Assembly: GCA_010279815.1 (NCBI GenBank)
Contig: QEOQ01000508.1
Location: 3,862,159-3,926,158 of the forward strand
Length of the DNA stretch: 64,000 nucleotides
DNA from: Brachionus plicatilis
Lineage: Eukaryota; Rotifera; Eurotatoria; Ploima; Brachionidae
Direction: 5' to 3'
Of this stretch, positions 33,359 to 43,151 are shown piece by piece. The stretch's first letter is position 1, and every line of letters starts with the position of its first letter. A program made the position numbers and the translations under genes. Below the pieces are notes generated by a model, which saw only the letters and a list, made by a program, of their open reading frames with translations, did no database searches and had not been told where the DNA came from.

Positions 33359-33704
33359 TAAAAAATGTTCTTAATTTTTTGAGAAATTACTTAATCGGTC
33401 TTTTATCACATAGCCTGTTGATAAACCTTGAAAAAATAAAAAAACTTGTTATGTATTAATTTTTTAATGCTTTTAATTTTTAAATAAAAAAACACTATTT
33501 TTACTTCTTATGTTATAATTTTTTATGATTATGCTATGGCATAGCAGAATGTACTTAAAAAAATTAAAGAACTTAAAAAAATCGATATATTCCCAAAAAT
33601 AAATTTAACAGTTTATTACATTTAAAATATTATAGCTTTAGTAAATTTTTAATTTTTTTTTATAGTTACAATTTTAATAATCTAATAATTATCTATACAT
33701 AAAC

Positions 33705-34112
33705 AAGAGCTGTTTAAAAGTCCCAAAATAAAGTCCAAGTCCGGACTTTTAAATTTTTTTTTTCAAAAAGTCCAACACTTGCTTGGCCGCCATATTAACA
33801 ACCTGGGACTGCAACGATATGATTTTGTCGCAATAATAGCTGCCTGGAACGGGAGAAATTTCATTTGTCCCTGATTCTGACTTAAGAATAATCGAGGCTA
33901 TTTATTTGACTCAGTTTAATTAAAAAAAAATTAAAAAGTAAAATCAAAATAAAAATTATAGAAATCAAAAAAATTCCCAATATATTTTGTAAATTTAAAT
34001 ATCCAAAAATCAAGATAATTCTTAATTTTTTGGCTTTGGCTTTTGAAATCTTTTGAAAAGAAAATAAAAAAAGTCCGGACTTGGACTTGACCTGAGACTT
34101 GTGACTTTTATT
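33705..34112. mobile_element. CAGAGTTG-family MITE, diverged copy
   Basis: Left AGAGCTGTTTAAAAGTCCCA with GTCCAAGTCCGGACTTTT resembles the intact element at 54137. Right, AAGTCCGGACTTGGACTTGA through CTTGTGACTTTTA is the reverse complement of the same subterminal segment. The outermost right bases have been lost. Confidence 0.55.
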
Positions 34113-34745
34113 ATTGAAATAAACATAATATGAAAATAACTGTAATTTCAATGTCTGTTAAATTTTAAAATGGCTCTCTTTATTGTGCTTAGTTAAATTT
34201 CATGAAAATAAACATAATACCAGAATTTAATTTTTTTCAAATACCAAAGTTAAAAATATTCATAATATTAAAATTTCTCAAAAATTTTAATTTATAAAAC
34301 AGCAATATAAGAAAACCAATTGAATCAAAAAATAATTACCGATTTTATGTATTACATGCATAAATCTTTTTAAGAAAATAAAATAAAATATAATAAAATA
34401 GGAGTTGATATTTCTTAACATCACTGAAAATATTTCAATGTTGCACCATGTTGCAATCACGGAAATAATTAAAAATTTTTAGAAAAATAGTTTTTAATTT
34501 TTTTATTATTTTTTACTGAATTTCAAAAAACCAATAAAGTAAAAAATATAATAAGTCTTTCTTGTGTTTATAATCTTAATTTTAATAAGGTGGTTATTTA
34601 AGGATAGAAAAAAAACCAAAAAGACAAATAAAATAAATTGTAGAGAAAATTCATTTTTATAATGTTATGTAATTTGATTAAAATTTTTGATTTTCTGATC
34701 AGTTTGTAACATATTTTACTAAATTTTAACTACATTTAAAAAATT
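34113..34745. other. Gene-free AT-rich stretch
   Basis: Nothing recognised apart from a T-run just below the tRNA-Glu gene on the minus strand. Confidence 0.5.
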
Positions 34746-34817
34746 TTCCCACACCGGGAATTGAACCCGGGCCGCCTGCGTGAAAGGCAGGAATCCTAAC
34801 CACTAGACCATATGGGA
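34746..34817 (-). tRNA. tRNA-Glu (anticodon TTC)
   Basis: On the minus strand the 72-nt sequence starts TCCCATATGGTCTAGTGGTT and ends CCCGGTGTGGGAA. The acceptor stem TCCCATA/TGTGGGA has one G-T pair and the discriminator is A. The anticodon loop CTTTCAC gives TTC. A-box (TGGTCTAGTGG) and B-box (GGTTCAATTCC) promoter elements are intact. There is no intron, and a T6 run follows as Pol III terminator. Confidence 0.97.
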
Positions 34818-35638
34818 ATACTAATGTTAATCTTTATCGCTAGCAATAAAAATAATTTTATTAAAAGAAATTGTGAATGATTGTAAAATGTTTAAAAATT
34901 TGATATGGAATAATTTTGATATTAAAAAAGATAATTATGAATAGTATTTATTTCATTTCAGATGACAAAAACATTAAAAAAGAATCATATCTAAACAATT
35001 AATGATAAGATAACAATGTATTGCAAGATACCTTATATTATTATTCATGTTTTATTTCAAAATTACGCCAAACTGGGCGATGAAAAAAAGAAATTAAGCT
35101 TAAGCCCCATAGACAAATTTAAATATTTATTTTATAAAAAATATTAGAAAAATTTAATAGAATTTAAACGGTCTATTTTAAAATTAAAAACTTAAAAATT
35201 CAGTTTATTATAAATAAATGAAAATTTCCATTATTGTTTAAACAATTAAAATTCGTTAATTAAAAAAAGTATTTAATTAAGACAGTAAGTCCAGAATTTT
35301 TGCATTCAAGGTATCACTCTATCAAAAAAATACTGAATTCTAGATCATATTCCGTGCAATTAATGAGTCAGACTCTCTACTTTAGACAACTGTAAAATGA
35401 AAGAATTGTTTTCTCAATCAAATTTTGTGTAATCTTTGAATATTCAAATAATTTTTTATATTAATAGTTTATAAAAATTTGTTTAATTGACTCCAATTTT
35501 AACGCTATATTCGAAATTTCTTTTTAGTAAATTTACTGAGTCCAATGAATCGTTTTATTAATATATTTGGCGGTGTGTCAAATTCCTTTAAACTATTTTT
35601 ACAAACTAAAAAAGCTATATTCAAAAAAATATAGATAT
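34818..35638. other. Gene-free AT-rich stretch
   Basis: No reading frame or repeat recognised. Confidence 0.5.
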
Positions 35639-36320
35639 GACTGCGGAGCCCTACTTATAGGTGCAGGTAGCCAATAATGTCTATGTAAACCTAGTTTTTT
35701 TATTTTTTTTAAACAGAATTAAAGGAAAAAGACAAGTTTATATGTATAATAAAGACATCGGAATTCTATATATTTTAGTTTGTTAGTTGCCTTACCTTGA
35801 CTATCTTTATAATAATTGCTATTTCTTACATTAAAAAGTTGATAAGTGTCCTCTATCATTTTTCTATATGCATTTTCAAATTCATCATACTTTTCAAAAC
35901 TCTTACCCGATTTTAGTAATTTAGTTTTACATTTTACTACAGTTTTAGATGGCACACTTTCATTAACAGACATATCCGAAGATGAGTCAGACTCACTACT
36001 GCTTGATTCAATTGATTCGTTTTTATCATTAGACATTTTAAGATTGATTATAAGTAGAAATGCATTTTTTGATGTAAGAATTAAAATAGTAAAGCATATA
36101 ATAATTTGTTAAGACATTTTATTTCAAAAAAAGTACTCATAAATAATATAAATTCATAGAACAAATGATCATTTAAGAAAAATAGGTACATTAATAAAAT
36201 TGAATATAGGTGCATCTAGCCAAACCTATTTATAGGTTTGATAAAATTTGTTGTCTAGGCACCCCCAGTTATAGATTTAAAATTGATGGCTAGGTGCACC
36301 TATGACTGGGTGCCCCGAGT
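35639..36320. mobile_element. DNA transposon remnant with AGGTGCA inverted ends
   Basis: Left CTTATAGGTGCAGGTAGCCA (about 35652) and right GGCTAGGTGCACCTATGACT (about 36288-36307) are imperfect inverted repeats, with outer GACTGCGG and CCCCGAGTC ends. The interior codes for the N-terminus of a probable transposase on the minus strand. Confidence 0.55.
35719..36036 (-). pseudogene. Transposase N-terminal fragment (ZSWIM3-N/FAR1-like)
   Basis: The ATG at 36036 starts a Ser/Asp/Glu-rich leader (ESSSSESDSSSD), then SFEKYDEFENAYRKMIEDTY and QLFNVRNSNYYKD. That is the pattern F-x(2)-y-x-E-F-x(6)-y...F-x-v-r-x-S known from the N-terminal domain of ZSWIM3-type/MULE-derived transposases. A Cys in IEFRCLYY may be the first zinc ligand; the frame then runs into AT-rich DNA and stops. 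It is one exon or a truncation, and lies inside the 35639-36320 element. Confidence 0.5.
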
Positions 36321-36470
36321 CAAAAAATATCTATCTAAAATAATGGATTTAAAACGTAATTAAGAAAATTTTTTTAAATAATTATTTCAGAATACGATCT
36401 CTTACATATTTTTAATTTGTTTTTATACTAGTTTCGAATACAGATCAATATAAGCTAGAAGCCTTAATTT

Positions 36471-37015
36471 GGCATCTTGAAGTTGATGATCAATTCAAAA
36501 TATCATTTCAATTCAAATAGTTTATCTTTAGATATTAAAATAAATCTTTGATTTAATTTAAATAATTTTAATGTAACATGCTTTACATGCAATGTAGATT
36601 TAGAAAATATGAAAAAATTGAAAAAAATTTCCTCAATACATTGATAAAATCGATTTTCAATTTAGTTAACTGATTTTTTGTAAAGTTTTATTTTCATTTT
36701 ATTACGTATTTGGAATTTTTTATTTGAATTTCTTTTTTAAATTTAATTGTGAATGCTAGATACAAATACTTTTGAAATAAAAAATCTCAAATAAACTTCC
36801 AAAAAATCAGTTAATACATTTAAATGCTAAAATCGATTATCAATGGACTGAGAAAATATTTTTTCAATTTCTTTTTTATTTTTTAAATCTACATTGCATG
36901 TAAAGCATGTTACATTATAATTATTCAAGTTAAATCAAAGATTAAGTTTTATATCTAAGGATAATATTTTTGAATTGAAATGATATTTTGAATTGATCAG
37001 CAATTTCAAGATGCC
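36471..37015. mobile_element. MITE, GGCATC family, copy 3 (complete)
   Basis: Complete 545-bp element: left GGCATCTTGAAGTTGATGAT, right end its complement with small changes (CAATTTCAAGATGCC). It is flanked by an exact 8-bp duplication CTTAATTT at 36463-36470 and 37016-37023. The inverted arms extend inward over about 130 bp each. The 8-bp target duplication suggests hAT-transposase mobilisation. Non-coding. Confidence 0.9.
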
Positions 37016-37023
37016 CTTAATTT

Positions 37024-37889
37024 AGAGCTCTTATACAGTTATTATTTTTTTGCGCTTTTTTTTATATGAACATATTTTTTTGTTGACAATTAAGTCCAAG
37101 AACAAGTAGACGTATTACACAAAACATAGAAAAACCCGCGTCTCAATGGTGAGCTCACGCCTGATTTTTATTAATAGAGATATTTTCACCTGATATTTAA
37201 AGATTGATTGAGAGAACTGTTTGTATTAGAGAGCTATGGTTACAGGTCTCATTAGTTTTGGTTTGCATCCAACACTACCTAGAAATTAAAAACTCTTTTC
37301 AACTTTCTTTATATTATCTTAATTGATTTTTAAATTCCAATGAGAAGGATAGGATAAATTTAAATCATGAAATAAATCATCAAATGAAAAAAAAAAATTA
37401 AAAAAGAATCGAAGTTTTTTCAAATTTAGATTATTTCAATTTTTTGTAATTCAAATTTAATTTTTAATTCCTTTTAAAACTTTATTAATTAATTTTGATA
37501 ATTAAAAGCTTCAATTTAATTTTTAAATGAGAAAATTATTAAAATTTTTTAATTCTTATAATATTTTTAATTGAAATTTTATTAACGATACAGGGAGAAA
37601 TAATCTAATAATAATCATATGAATTTTTTTAAATTTTTTTATTGAAGGAATCTTTAAGATTTTTATAAAAGTTCCTAAAAGAGTTTTATATAAAATGTTA
37701 TTAATTTTTGATTTATCTTTTGAGATTTTTTATAATAATTTAAATAAATTTTTTCAAGATTTTTTCTAAGTCTAATTTTTTAGGAATTGTAAAATTGATT
37801 TAAGTTAACTTATTTCAATATGGATAAACTTTAATTTATTTTTAAAGGATAATAATATATTAATTCTAAAAATCCTTAATTTTGTAGCA
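37024..37889. other. Gene-free AT-rich stretch
   Basis: No coding or repeat signal recognised. Confidence 0.5.
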
Positions 37890-38370
37890 ATTTAGCGAAA
37901 CCAAAATATCAGTAGACATATCAATGTTGGTTGTTTCCAATGTTCAAAAGTAAGCTAATTCCAATTTTAGTGCTGATTCGAGTGATTCGAGTTTTGAATT
38001 AATGATTCGAGTTTTTGCATTTGAAAAACTTGAAGTCTTTCCATGTGATGAATCATGTAAATTAGAAGCGTCAATTAAAATTGTTGAATTTTTAGTTTTA
38101 TGTTTTCTATACTGAGACTTTCCACAATCTGGCCAGCTAAATTTTCATAAAAATCTGATGAAACAGCTAGAAATACTATGCTGTCAGCCTGAAGCAAAGC
38201 CTCCGATATAGTTGTGACACTTAACCGATTCATGGTGAATTTTTCCTCGAAACATTTTTTTAAGTATTTCGAATTTGGATCACAACTACCATAAATTAAA
38301 TCAAATCCGAAGTGTAAGGTCTTTTACCAATTGATATTCCAAAATCACTGGTTCCTCTTATAGAAATTTT
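37890..38370 (-). pseudogene. STEAP-like NADPH oxidoreductase domain, frameshifted
   Basis: Reading right to left: RGTSDFGISIGKR (a Rossmann glycine-rich start resembling GxGDFGRS of STEAP metalloreductases), a frameshift near DLI, then DLIYGSCDPNSKYLKK (compare vvfGSRnP), SVTTISEALLQADSIVFLAV and SSDFYENLAG, another shift, and STILIDASN (compare iLVDISN). The order and spacing match the N-terminal FNO-like domain of STEAP proteins. At least two frameshifts and no membrane domain remain, so it is a relic. No paralogue is in the window. Confidence 0.55.
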
Positions 38371-38768
38371 TTCATTGAAGCTCTTTATTTCTTCTATTTG
38401 AATTTTAATTTCTAAATAAAATTTTTTTAATCTAAATTTTTGTTTAAAAATTGAAAATAATGTAAATTAAAATATTTATATTAATATTAATTTAGCTTAG
38501 TTTACATAAATAAACAATATTTATTTCCTATGAGACAACAAAATATGGAAATTAAATAAATAATTTTGATATGAAATTTTAAAAAATATAAAAAGTATTT
38601 AGTATTCATTAAATGCAGCAGAAAATCGAAAGTCGAAAAAAATTTAAAATATGACCAATTTAATAAAGTCAATATTAATAAAATTAATATTATTAAATAT
38701 TATCATTTAAAATCTTAAGAGTGACTAAAGTAGCTTAAATAATAAGTTAGACTCAAAATTTATCAGAA

Positions 38769-38840
38769 TCCGTGATAGTATAGTGGTGAGTATCCCCGCC
38801 TGTCACGCGGGAGACCGGGGTTCAATTCCCCGTCACGGAG
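38769..38840 (+). tRNA. tRNA-Asp (anticodon GTC)
   Basis: 72 nt starting TCCGTGATAGTATAGTGGTG and ending CCCCGTCACGGAG. The acceptor stem TCCGTGA/TCACGGA pairs fully and the discriminator is G. The anticodon loop CTGTCAC gives GTC. A- and B-boxes are intact, there is no intron, and T8 follows directly as a Pol III terminator. Confidence 0.97.
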
Positions 38841-39180
38841 TTTTTTTTCTTTTATTTCAAGAACATTTTCAATTTTATTTTTGATAATTTTTGTAGTCTT
38901 ATTTGTATAATACTTTTCGAATAGTATAAATTTTTAAACCAACATTTCATAATTTTTTTTGGAAAATTTTAACCATATTTTTTTAGATTTCAAAAAAATT
39001 TCACTTTTTCGGGAAACTTGAACAAAATAGTCCCAAATCTGAAAATATCAAACAAAAGTGGGGAAAAGTTAAATTAACTTAAAGATTTTTCATCTTTGGA
39101 TTAGTTTATAAAATTTAAATAAAATAAAAAAATTTAAGTTTTTTTTATTTTAAAAAAGATAAAAAAAATTGTAAACACAC
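38841..39180. other. AT-rich spacer after tRNA-Asp
   Basis: Nothing recognised beyond the Pol III T-run. Confidence 0.5.
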
Positions 39181-39274
39181 GGCCGGTAAATTCACGACGG
39201 TCTAAAATGCGGCCGTTAAATTCACGGCCAAAATAGGCCGTTTATACTGGCCATTCAAATATGGCCGGCCAAAG
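39181..39274. repeat. GGCCG-rich fragment at the edge of the acyltransferase pseudogene
   Basis: Several GGCCG/CGGCC motifs (GGCCGTTAAATTCACGGCCA, ATGGCCGGCCA) in 90 bp of otherwise AT-rich DNA. Composition and motifs resemble the ends of the hAT-type element at 31016-31906. It abuts exactly the point where homology to the acyltransferase 3' flank begins. Confidence 0.55.
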
Positions 39275-40078
39275 TTGGCAAAACTTTTTTTGGATTATAA
39301 GTGATATTTAAATAACTTTTTTGATATTGATGCTTTTTATTTAAAATATTATTTAAAATATTATTTTGTGTACGCTTCGAAGCATACACAAAATACCTTT
39401 GTCTGGATAATTTGGCATGCTCTGGATCATACTCTATCTTTATTTTGGCACACAAAAGTGGATGTGCTTTCTTCCATGCATCCAATGCTTTGTGTATTTT
39501 GTGTCTATGTTCGAACAAGTTTATCTTGGATTCGAACAATAGGCTAAATGGTAGCAGGCATCCCATGTTATCCAATTCAGCCTCATAGACAAGTTCTGCA
39601 TTTCCTAGTTTGCGTATAACCCTAGTTTTGTCCGATTGAGTATTTTTAGGCTCAGTTGTTTTGTTCTTGATCATTTTAAGATATTTTCTTAGTATAACCA
39701 TTTTTAAAATAAATCTAAAATTCAAATTCTGTCTTTATAAATTGTATTTTTTAAGCGTTATCTTTTTTTAAAATTTGATCAAGATTCTTTTTTTTACTTA
39801 ATTGTCAATGTCTGTTTAAAGGTAAGAATTGTCTAATTTTAGACGAGCCCCTTGCTTGGTTTTAAAAAAATTTAGATACTAGATTAAAAGTAAATAGAAC
39901 TTCTTGTTGATTTATCTTTATAGTTATCTTTGAATTTTTTAAATTGCCAAACCATGTGCTAGAGAATTTTCCTCTAGTTTTTGGTGACGATTTCAGTGAC
40001 CTTTAATAAACAAAATTTAAACAATATTTTTAAAATTCTATTTTTGGTATTTTTTTTTACTAACATTTAAATCTTCAA
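39275..40078 (-). pseudogene. Third acyltransferase copy with large internal deletion
   Basis: From 40078 downwards the sequence follows the upstream region and first about 115 codons of the gene at 43152-44624 in the same orientation (MVILRKYLKMI..., PFSLLFESKINLFEHRHKI, RQRYFVYASK). It then jumps, near the shared TTCGAAGCATAC, straight to the 3' flank of that gene (TTTAAATAACTTTTTTGATA). Roughly 1.2 kb of coding sequence, including the HHxxxDG site, is missing. A 156-residue frame remains open by chance. It is a direct repeat of the left-arm gene outside the palindrome. Confidence 0.85.
39801..39850 (-). promoter_or_regulatory. Conserved upstream block, pseudogene copy
   Basis: Same block as at 44721-44775 and 47881-47936: on the gene strand GTCTAAAATTAGAC followed by CTTACCTTTAA and AGACATTGA. 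See the left-arm entry for the argument that it is regulatory. Confidence 0.4.
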
Positions 40079-40613
40079 CAGCCCAATTATATGACACGTA
40101 ATTACACGTTAAAAACGTTTTAGAGTGGTTAGAAGTTTTTTTTTGGACAATTTATATATCAAAAGAAAGGTAAAAAAATATTCTATTAGATGATATAGTT
40201 TGTATCAAATGATAATCGATTTTTATTTCAAATTTTCACTACTTAAAAATTTTTTTATTATTTTTTTTTAATGTTTTAAATTTTCTAGCCATACTGTATA
40301 AAACCCCGCTTACATATCTAATAATTGAATTTTGACATGTCCTGTTAAATTGGGTTGGTCGACCGGCTAAGAGTAACCGATTAACATAATTTTTGTTTAA
40401 AATATATTTGATTTTTTTAAATTTTAAAGATTAAAGACTTTTTTAAAGTATAAGAAAAAATTTTAAATTTTTTTAGTAAAATTATTTAAAAAATTATTTT
40501 AACTTGAAAAGAATGATCATTTTATGTAAGTATAAAAATGATTTTGATAATGATCATGCTTCAATGCGCCTATTTGTTTACATTCTTTTGTTTTAAGTTT
40601 TTTAATGATTGCT

Positions 40614-40671
40614 GATAGCTATTATTTGATAATATTAGATATTCAAAACATATTATTTTTTGATAGAGTCA
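40614..40671 (+). repeat. 58-bp direct repeat, first copy (left arm)
   Basis: GATAGCTATTATTTGATAAT through ATTATTTTTTGATAGAGTCA; repeated in the same orientation at 42276-42333 with a few mismatches. The pair brackets the sulfotransferase gene. The mirror pair occurs in the right arm. Confidence 0.75.
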
Positions 40672-40814
40672 GTGTTATTTCTGACTCTTAAGTTTACTGA
40701 CAAACAACAAACAAGACAATCTTTTATGTAAACCAAATTTTTTGATAAAATCTTTAAATATCTCCTTTTGATCCAAAAAAAGCCTTTTTAAACTTAACAA
40801 AAATTTGAAGAAAA

Positions 40815-41768
40815 ATGAATACGATGTTTTTTTTTAAATCCGTGTATTTCAAATTTTTTTTATTAATTTTAATTATTATTGTGGGCATTTTTAGTACTGG
40901 GAATACTTTACAAAAATATTTTAGCAACAAAAAATCCAATTCAAATGTCAGATACAGGGATGATCTTGAACGCATTGAACTATTTTTGAATAGGCCTCAT
41001 ATATTCATCGGTGGCACCATGAGCTCAGGCACTTCATTGCTTAGATCCATCCTAGACGTTCATCCTCAGGTCAAATGCGGACCCGAAACAAAAATCATTC
41101 AATTACTATTAGAATTTATCACTAATTTCTATGATAACAATACGGTACATTTAAATTTTATCAGAGCCGCTGGAATAAGTGACCAAATTCTTGACGACTC
41201 AATTGGTCTTGCCATCTACAATGTAATGCTAAGAAACATTCAAACAAATGTTGGTCGATTGTGCAACAAAGAACCGAGTAATGCCAAATACATAAAATAT
41301 CTATTGAAAATATTTCCAAAGTCAAAATTTATTTTAATAATCAGAGATGGTCGAGAAGTGGCTTATTCTTTGATCAAAAGAACTAACAAAAAATTTAAAG
41401 CATCATTTTTTTATGGTCACTTAAAATATTGGAATGAAATAATTGAAGAGTCTTATGGCCAGTGTTTGAACAAAGGAGAAAAGTATTGTTTGATGGTCAG
41501 ATACGAAAACTTGGTTAATCGGCCAAAGTCTGAGATAATGAAAATTGTGCATTTTTTGGACATTCAATGGTCGGATAAAATGCTAAACCATCAAAAATAC
41601 ATTGGTAGTGAAATAGAGATATCAGAAACAGAATGGTCCTTAAAAGGAATGAAGAAGAAGATAAATTCGGACTCATTAAAAAATTGGAAAGGAAATGTAG
41701 CAGGCTACAATCATACATTTGTGATGAAAAAATTTAAAATGCTCAAAATTTTAAATTATACAGATTAA
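40815..41768 (+). CDS. Tyrosylprotein sulfotransferase-like protein (left arm)
   Basis: 317 residues, single exon. Residues 12-28 form a Golgi signal anchor. The sulfotransferase fold shows the 5'-phosphosulfate loop IGGTMSSGTSLLRS (65-78, family PRSGTTLMRA), the catalytic-Glu block KCGPET (87-92), CNKEP (150-154, family CNKDP), the 3'-phosphate block FILIIRDGRE (172-181), then KYCLMVRYENLV and a late LKNWKGNV. TPSTs transfer sulfate from PAPS to protein tyrosines in the trans-Golgi; they are usually about 370 residues, so this is on the short side. It is convergent with the acyltransferase at 43152. The twin at 50945-51898 differs at about nine residues (for example FYDNN versus LYEND). Substrate is unknown. 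Confidence 0.9.
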   Translation: MNTMFFFKSVYFKFFLLILIIIVGIFSTGNTLQKYFSNKKSNSNVRYRDDLERIELFLNRPHIFIGGTMSSGTSLLRSILDVHPQVKCGPETKIIQLLLEFITNFYDNNTVHLNFIRAAGISDQILDDSIGLAIYNVMLRNIQTNVGRLCNKEPSNAKYIKYLLKIFPKSKFILIIRDGREVAYSLIKRTNKKFKASFFYGHLKYWNEIIEESYGQCLNKGEKYCLMVRYENLVNRPKSEIMKIVHFLDIQWSDKMLNHQKYIGSEIEISETEWSLKGMKKKINSDSLKNWKGNVAGYNHTFVMKKFKMLKILNYTD

Positions 41769-42275
41769 GTAAACAAAATAAATTTGGCCGATCTTAAATG
41801 AAAAAAATAAGTTTGGACTAGCACAAACTCTGCGTTTCCAAATTTTTCTATCGAAAATAAATTATTGATTATTAAATTATTAATCGGAAAATAAATTTTC
41901 CGGTTTAATTAAATAGTTTTAGATTTAACTTAAGAGCCCACTTAATTGTAAACGATGCATTGGTAACTGTCATTTGCATTTAGAATGCAAAATTTTATTT
42001 TAGATTTATTTGTAATAATCTTTTTATTTTAAATTTATCGCTTAGCCCAATTTTTTTACATCATAAAAAAGTATGAGGAATAGTTAAACTTAAAATCTTA
42101 GTGATTCTTGGGTTTTAAAATGTTTGAGCTTTGACAAATAAATTGATTGAACAATTAAAAAAATAGAATAATTAAAGGTTCTAATATACAAGGAGCTTAC
42201 TAAATGATTTTGACCAGATTTTAGCTGTATAAAATAAAAGGAAATCGATTGACTCAAATAGATAGTCTTTTGTCT

Positions 42276-42333
42276 GATAGCTATTATTTGATAATATTAA
42301 ATATTGAAAAAATATTATTTTTTGATACAGTCA
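42276..42333 (+). repeat. 58-bp direct repeat, second copy (left arm)
   Basis: Second copy of the repeat at 40614-40671, with ATTAAATATTGAAAAAATAT in place of ATTAGATATTCAAAACATAT. It overlaps the end of the LINE ORF1-like remnant. Confidence 0.7.
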
Positions 42334-42620
42334 TAAATACACCATAAATGATCACATTGTTCTTCTTATTCTTAAATTCATTTCGCTGATGGTTGCATTT
42401 GCTACAGCTACCTGATCAGCTGGTTTTTTAGCATTTTTTGATCCTTGTTTTTACCACTTGAACCCATTCACTACTGATGTTGGATGAGTTTGATGTTTTA
42501 TTTGCTGCTGTCAATTCAGCTTTCAGTTTATTTATTTGAGTGTTTTTCTCCATTTCTCTTTCTTCCAAATGTTTCACATGATTTTAAAGCTCCAGGACAA
42601 ATTTAGAAATATAACCACAC
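42334..42620 (-). pseudogene. LINE ORF1-like remnant (left arm)
   Basis: Reverse complement of the segment at about 50116-50420: it encodes EKNTQINKLKAELTAANKTS, a coiled-coil-like stretch, and NNVIIYGVF. Here the frame is broken after EWVQVVK by a small indel that the right-arm copy lacks. I know of RSK..NNV[IV][IV]xG-type sequences from ORF1 of animal LINEs; the assignment is tentative. Confidence 0.4.
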
Positions 42621-43151
42621 TATTAATGTAAAGTTTTTGAGTGACCAGATGCGACACCCTACGTCGTCCAAAAATAATAACTTTATATTAAGCTCAAAAA
42701 CTATAAATTTTGATTTGAAATTTACATTTGATCATAAACTTCAATTTGCCGTATCTTGCTTCCTATCTTTTTCGCATCATGTTAACCTACGGGGTAAAGT
42801 TAGACATATTAATAAAAAATTCAGATTTATTTCAAGAAATTTTTAATTCATTAAGTTATCTAAATTTTCAATTTTTAAATTTTCACTTGACTTCATAAAC
42901 TTCATAAATTTGAGTCAATATGACAAAACTTTTTTTGGACTATAAGTGATATTTAAATAACTTTTTTGATATTGATGCTTTTTATTTAAAATATTATTCT
43001 ATTATTTAAAATAATTTTATTCAAAAAAAATTAAAATAAAAAACATTAAAAAAAAAACCATAAAAAACAATAAAAAACGAGAAAAAATTTTCAGTAAAAA
43101 AAAAATTTAGAAATAAGAAAATAAAATAGAAAAAAAAATGAATTTTTAAAT
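42621..43151. other. Spacer between the convergent genes of the left arm
   Basis: Shared with the right arm (49583-50110). Contains CATCATGTTAACCTACGGGG and other moderately complex sequence but no convincing frame; probably LINE-derived plus 3' flank of the acyltransferase gene. Confidence 0.45.

Noticed and set aside
33525..33550. TGCTATGGCATAGCA palindrome as a regulatory site
   Set aside because: Isolated short palindrome with no gene beside it.
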